Part shown: one piece after another, positions 60,201-64,000 of the stretch
Layout: each line of letters begins with the position of its first letter
Position numbering within the stretch: position 1 is the stretch's first letter
NCBI RefSeq assembly: GCF_000148525.1
Contig: NZ_AEDU01000009.1
Span: 1-64,000, forward strand
Source: Streptococcus mitis SK564
Lineage (GTDB): Bacteria > Bacillota > Bacilli > Lactobacillales > Streptococcaceae
Length of the DNA: 64,000 nt
Reading direction: 5' to 3'
Position numbers and translations under genes: made by a program
Notes under the pieces: generated by a model
What the model was told of the DNA's origin: nothing
Seen by the model: the letters and a program-made list of their open reading frames with translations, nothing else
Databases searched by the model: none

Positions 60201-61154
60201 TCACATCCTTTCATTTTCTTTCTTTAATTTATAGCCAAGATAGACAATCAGTAGTAACAAGACCAGACTTGTCATGATAGATCCTTCTATGCCAAAAGAT
60301 CCACCTGATAACCAGCCTTGATTGCCTTGTGGTAAAAAGGTCATCAGCGATGCTCCTGACGGTTGACCACTAACTAAAATCCCAAATAGATTTCCTTGAG
60401 CAAAATTCCAAGCCCCATGAATACCTGCAACACCCCAAACTGTATCGGTTTTGATAAGGTAAAGAGCCATGGCAACTCCGAATAAAAAGAGATTTACTAG
60501 AGATAGTGGTGTTAGACCAGAATTTCCCATATGAAGCAGGGTAAAGAATAGGCTAGATATAAGAACAGCAAGTTTTAGATTGGTTCTTGAGGCCAATTGA
60601 GGAAGGAGCCAAGCACGGGACACCACTTCTTCTGCTGTCCCCTGTAAAATCCAAAATGGGATAGTAAAGACAACAAAGGAAAGCGAATAAGGATTCAAGT
60701 GAATAGACTCAAAACGATATTGCCCCAAGGTCACTAAACCTAACAAGGTCAGAAGAAAAAGTGCCAGACCTAGGCCAAATCCTTTCAGAAGATTGCTGAG
60801 AAAATTCTCTCTATAAAATCCCAAAGTTCGAATAGGTCTTTTCTCAACTTTTCTAGTCCATCTGAACACAGTGTTAAGAATAAAACCAAAGGCTAGCAAT
60901 TCTAAAATTAAACGAAAATCACCTGTTTTATCCGTCAAGCTCTGATGCAAGGTCTGCAAGTAGGTTGCAAGATTTTGACCAGCCTCTCCAAAATTTCTAG
61001 CAAGTTCGATGAGAGCTAACAAACTAATACCATACAGAGTATAAGCCACAAACTCTCCTATGAAGACAAAAGCAAAGGCTAACAAGGGGCTTGTGTAAAT
61101 GTTTAAACTCATTTTTGAAGCTTGGAAGTCTTTAAATATTCTTTTGTTCTTCAT
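60201..61154 (-). CDS. CPBP family intramembrane metalloprotease
   Basis: A 317-residue membrane protein with about eight hydrophobic segments. CPBP motifs TAEEVVSRAWLLPQL near residue 173, TLLHMGNSG near 205 and GIHGAWNFAQG near 243. In the second Glu motif EExxxR is intact (EEVVSR). Function unknown; it stands alone between uvrB and the ABC transporter. Confidence 0.83.
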   Translation of the reverse strand: MKNKRIFKDFQASKMSLNIYTSPLLAFAFVFIGEFVAYTLYGISLLALIELARNFGEAGQNLATYLQTLHQSLTDKTGDFRLILELLAFGFILNTVFRWTRKVEKRPIRTLGFYRENFLSNLLKGFGLGLALFLLTLLGLVTLGQYRFESIHLNPYSLSFVVFTIPFWILQGTAEEVVSRAWLLPQLASRTNLKLAVLISSLFFTLLHMGNSGLTPLSLVNLFLFGVAMALYLIKTDTVWGVAGIHGAWNFAQGNLFGILVSGQPSGASLMTFLPQGNQGWLSGGSFGIEGSIMTSLVLLLLIVYLGYKLKKENERM

Positions 61155-61268
61155 ATCCCTGTCCTCTTTTCTTCTATATATACTATTATTATAGCACTTT
61201 ATAGTAGCAATTCAAGAAAGAAAAGGAAAAAAACAATGTTATATTTTCTGACACAAAAATATAAAAAT

Positions 61269-61297
61269 TTGCCTTTTTTTACTTTTTCTGATATAAT
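61269..61297 (+). promoter_or_regulatory. Promoter of the glutamine transporter operon
   Basis: TTGCCT and TGA-TATAAT (extended -10) with a 17-base spacer, 30 bases before the ATG. Confidence 0.7.
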
Positions 61298-61326
61298 GGG
61301 AAAATATTCGGAAAAGGAGACTAAAA

Positions 61327-63492
61327 ATGAAGAAAAAATTTCTAGCATTTTTGCTAATTTTATTCCCAATTTTCTCATTAGGTATTGCGAAAACTGAAAT
61401 GATTAAGATTGTTTCTGATACCGCCTATGCACCTTTTGAGTTTAAAGATTCAGATCAAACTTATAAAGGAATTGATGTTGACATTATCAACAAAGTCGCT
61501 GAGATTAAAGGATGGAACATTCAGATGTCCTATCCTGGATTTGATGCAGCGGTAAATGCGGTTCAAGCTGGTCAAGCTGACGCTATCATGGCAGGGATGA
61601 CAAAGACTAAAGAACGTGAAAAAGTCTTCACCATGTCTGATACTTACTATGACACAAAAGTTGTCATTGCAACTACAAAGGCACACAAGATTAGTAAATA
61701 TGACCAATTAACTGGCAAAACCGTTGGTGTTAAAAACGGAACTGCTGCTCAACGTTTTCTTGAAACAATCAAAGATAAATACAGCTTTACTATTAAAACA
61801 TTTGACACTAGTGATTTGATGAACAACAGCTTGAGTGCTGGTGCCATCGATGCCATGATGGATGACAAACCTGTTATCGAGTATGCCATTAACCAAGGTC
61901 AAGACCTCCATATTGAAATGGATGGTGAAGCTGTAGGAAGTTTTGCTTTCGGTGTTAAAAAAGGAAGCAAATACGAGCACCTAGTCACTGAATTTAACCA
62001 AGCCTTGGCTGAAATGAAAAAAGATGGTAGTCTTGATAAAATCATCAAGAAATGGACTGCTTCATCATCTTCAGCAGTGCCAACCACAACTACTCTAGCA
62101 GGCTTAAAAGCCATTCCTGTTAAAGCTAAATACATTATTGCCAGCGATTCTTCTTTTGCACCTTTTGTGTTCCAAAACTCAAGTAACCAATTTACTGGTA
62201 TTGATATGGAATTGATTAAGGCAATCGCTAAAGACCAAGGTTTTGAAATTGAAATCACCAACCCTGGTTTCGATGCCGCTATCAGTGCTGTTCAAGCTGG
62301 TCAAGCTGATGGTATCATTGCTGGTATGTCTGTCACTGATGCTCGTAAGGCAACTTTTGACTTCTCAGAATCCTACTACACTGCTAATACAATCCTTGGT
62401 GTCAAAGAATCAAGTACCATTGCTTCTTATGAAGATTTGAAAGGGAAGACAGTTGGTGTTAAAAACGGAACTGCTTCTCAAACCTTCCTAACTAAAAATC
62501 AAAGCAAATACGGCTACAAAATCAAAACCTTCGCTGATGGTTCTTCAATGTATGACAGTTTGAATACTGGTGCCATCGATGCCGTTATGGATGATGAGCC
62601 TGTTCTCAAATATTCTATCAGTCAAGGTCAAAAATTGAAAACTCCAATCGCTGGAACTCCAATCGGTGAAACAGCCTTTGCCGTTAAAAAAGGATCAAAT
62701 CCTGAATTGATTGAAATGTTCAATAACGGACTTGCTAATCTTAAAGCAAACGGAGAATTCCAAAAGATTCTTGATAAATACCTAGCTAGTGAGTCTTCAA
62801 CTGCTTCAACAAGCACTGTTGACGAAACAACTATCTGGGGCTTGCTTCAAAATAACTACAAACAGCTCCTTAGCGGGCTTGGTATCACTCTTGCTCTAGC
62901 TATTATCTCATTTGCTATTGCCATTGTCATCGGGATTATTTTTGGTATGTTTAGCGTTAGCCCATACAAATCTCTTCGTGTGATTTCTGAGATTTTCGTT
63001 GATGTCATTCGTGGTATCCCATTGATGATTCTTGCAGCCTTCATCTTCTGGGGAATTCCAAACTTCATCGAGTCTATCACAGGCCAACAAAGTCCAATTA
63101 ACGACTTCGTAGCCGGTACTATTGCCCTATCTCTCAATGCAGCCGCTTATATCGCTGAAATCGTTCGTGGTGGTATTCAAGCCGTTCCAGTTGGACAAAT
63201 GGAAGCCAGCCGAAGCTTGGGTATCTCTTATGGAAAAACCATGCGTAAGATTATCTTGCCACAAGCAACTAAATTGATGTTGCCAAACTTTGTCAACCAA
63301 TTCGTTATCGCTCTTAAAGATACGACCATCGTATCTGCTATCGGTTTGGTTGAACTCTTCCAAACTGGTAAGATTATCATCGCCCGTAACTACCAAAGCT
63401 TCAAGATGTATGCAATCCTTGCCATCTTCTATCTTGTAATTATCACACTTTTGACTAGACTAGCGAAACGCTTAGAAAAGAGGATTCGTTAA
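61327..63492 (+). CDS. Glutamine-type ABC transporter, fused two-SBP permease
   Basis: A 721-residue fusion: a signal segment (about 1-21, no lipobox), two tandem substrate-binding domains (about 25-250, SDTAYAPFEFKD; and about 265-490, SDSSFAPFVF), then a polar-amino-acid permease domain (about 500-721) with the EAA-type loop MEASRSLGISYGKTM. This GlnP-type layout imports glutamine, glutamate or asparagine. The two binding domains share long identical stretches (such as PGFDAA and TVGVKNGTA). Couples with the ATPase downstream, with a one-base overlap (TAATG). Confidence 0.93.
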   Translation: MKKKFLAFLLILFPIFSLGIAKTEMIKIVSDTAYAPFEFKDSDQTYKGIDVDIINKVAEIKGWNIQMSYPGFDAAVNAVQAGQADAIMAGMTKTKEREKVFTMSDTYYDTKVVIATTKAHKISKYDQLTGKTVGVKNGTAAQRFLETIKDKYSFTIKTFDTSDLMNNSLSAGAIDAMMDDKPVIEYAINQGQDLHIEMDGEAVGSFAFGVKKGSKYEHLVTEFNQALAEMKKDGSLDKIIKKWTASSSSAVPTTTTLAGLKAIPVKAKYIIASDSSFAPFVFQNSSNQFTGIDMELIKAIAKDQGFEIEITNPGFDAAISAVQAGQADGIIAGMSVTDARKATFDFSESYYTANTILGVKESSTIASYEDLKGKTVGVKNGTASQTFLTKNQSKYGYKIKTFADGSSMYDSLNTGAIDAVMDDEPVLKYSISQGQKLKTPIAGTPIGETAFAVKKGSNPELIEMFNNGLANLKANGEFQKILDKYLASESSTASTSTVDETTIWGLLQNNYKQLLSGLGITLALAIISFAIAIVIGIIFGMFSVSPYKSLRVISEIFVDVIRGIPLMILAAFIFWGIPNFIESITGQQSPINDFVAGTIALSLNAAAYIAEIVRGGIQAVPVGQMEASRSLGISYGKTMRKIILPQATKLMLPNFVNQFVIALKDTTIVSAIGLVELFQTGKIIIARNYQSFKMYAILAIFYLVIITLLTRLAKRLEKRIR

Positions 63493-64000
63493 TGGCAAAA
63501 TTAAAAATTGATGTAAATGATTTACACAAAAACTACGGAAAAAATGAAGTCCTAAAAGGAATTACGACTAAGTTCTATGAAGGAGATGTTGTTTGTATCA
63601 TCGGTCCTTCGGGTTCTGGTAAGTCAACTTTCCTCCGTAGTCTTAATCTTCTTGAAGAAGTCACTAGCGGCCATATCACTGTGAACGGCTATGACTTAAC
63701 TGAAAAAACAACCAATGTTGACCACGTCCGTGAAAATATCGGAATGGTGTTCCAACACTTCAATCTTTTCCCACATATGTCTGTTTTGGACAACATCACC
63801 TTTGCTCCTATTGAGCACAAGTTGATGACTAAGGAAGAAGCTGAGAAATTGGGAATGGAGTTGCTTGAAAAGGTTGGACTAGCAGATAAAGCTAATGCCA
63901 ACCCAGATAGCCTATCAGGTGGTCAAAAACAACGTGTGGCTATCGCTCGTGGACTAGCAATGAATCCAGACATCATGCTCTTCGATGAACCAACTTCTGC
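63492..64000 (+). CDS. glnQ: Amino acid ABC transporter ATPase, 5' part
   Basis: The first 169 codons of a GlnQ-type ATPase, cut by the right edge. Walker A GPSGSGKST near residue 40, Q loop FQHFNLFP near 87, signature LSGGQKQR near 141, and Walker B MLFDEP near 163 are present; the D and H loops lie outside. Its ATG overlaps the transporter stop by one base. Confidence 0.93.
   Translation, partial: MAKLKIDVNDLHKNYGKNEVLKGITTKFYEGDVVCIIGPSGSGKSTFLRSLNLLEEVTSGHITVNGYDLTEKTTNVDHVRENIGMVFQHFNLFPHMSVLDNITFAPIEHKLMTKEEAEKLGMELLEKVGLADKANANPDSLSGGQKQRVAIARGLAMNPDIMLFDEPTS

Overview
This window looks like the chromosome of a mitis-group Streptococcus: S. pneumoniae or a close relative such as S. 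pseudopneumoniae or S. mitis. The grounds are an IgA1 protease with an N-terminal LPxTG motif, an AdcAII/Pht zinc operon, rexAB, a class II preQ1 riboswitch, an asd RNA and two BOX-type intergenic repeats. The species cannot be fixed from this sequence alone. Both ends cut genes. No IS element, prophage, CRISPR array or rRNA was seen. Most of the window is core genome; the accessory-looking parts are the zinc metalloprotease pair, the Pht gene, a RelA/SpoT-domain gene and an acyltransferase gene.

Region 1 (1-7.2 kb, minus) holds two tandem surface zinc-metalloprotease genes: the 5' end of a ZmpB-family paralogue and a complete IgA1 protease. They share a family of 17-residue repeats. Region 2 (7.2-16.2 kb, minus) is an apparent operon rexB-rexA plus an uncharacterised gene with a CxC motif, preceded on the map by a CPBP membrane protease. 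A decayed HAD-hydrolase fragment lies at about 16.4 kb. Region 3 (16.5-20.7 kb, minus) is the zinc-uptake pair adcAII-pht behind a clear sigma-A promoter with an AdcR-like operator. The Pht protein has seven histidine triads through an internal duplication.

Region 4 (20.7-30.6 kb, minus) has an amino-acid permease, a DUF1002 secreted protein, a Pmp23/PvaA-like lysozyme-fold protein, a nucleoid-associated protein, glyA, a GNAT gene, tsaC/sua5, prmC, prfA, a second GNAT gene and tdk. Two BOX elements abut stop codons here. Region 5 (30.6-37.7 kb) has a tautomerase, mnmE, dapA, asd, the asd RNA, tRNA-Thr, queT with its riboswitch, gtrA, mscL and hemH. Region 6 (37.8-50.6 kb) has pepT; the relQ-nadK-rluD-eutD operon facing a CYTH gene; prs; a cysteine desulfurase cluster; rex; a class I amidotransferase; radC; and pcrA.

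Region 7 (50.6-64 kb) has an AT-rich RelA/SpoT-domain gene behind fhs; coaB-coaC with a probable pantothenate ECF S component; niaX-niaR; a Nudix gene; an AT-rich acyltransferase; uvrB; a second CPBP gene; and a glutamine-type ABC transporter whose ATPase runs off the right edge.

Recurring themes are DNA repair and helicases (RexAB, RadC, PcrA, UvrB), cofactor salvage (CoaBC, NiaX, QueT, NadK), one-carbon metabolism (GlyA, Fhs), alarmone synthesis (RelQ plus a second RelA/SpoT-domain protein) and zinc acquisition. The best candidates for something undescribed are the CxC protein joined to rexAB, the RelA/SpoT-domain protein behind fhs with its broken ATG frame, the two BOX elements that overlap stop codons, and genes whose promoters place transcription starts at the ATG.
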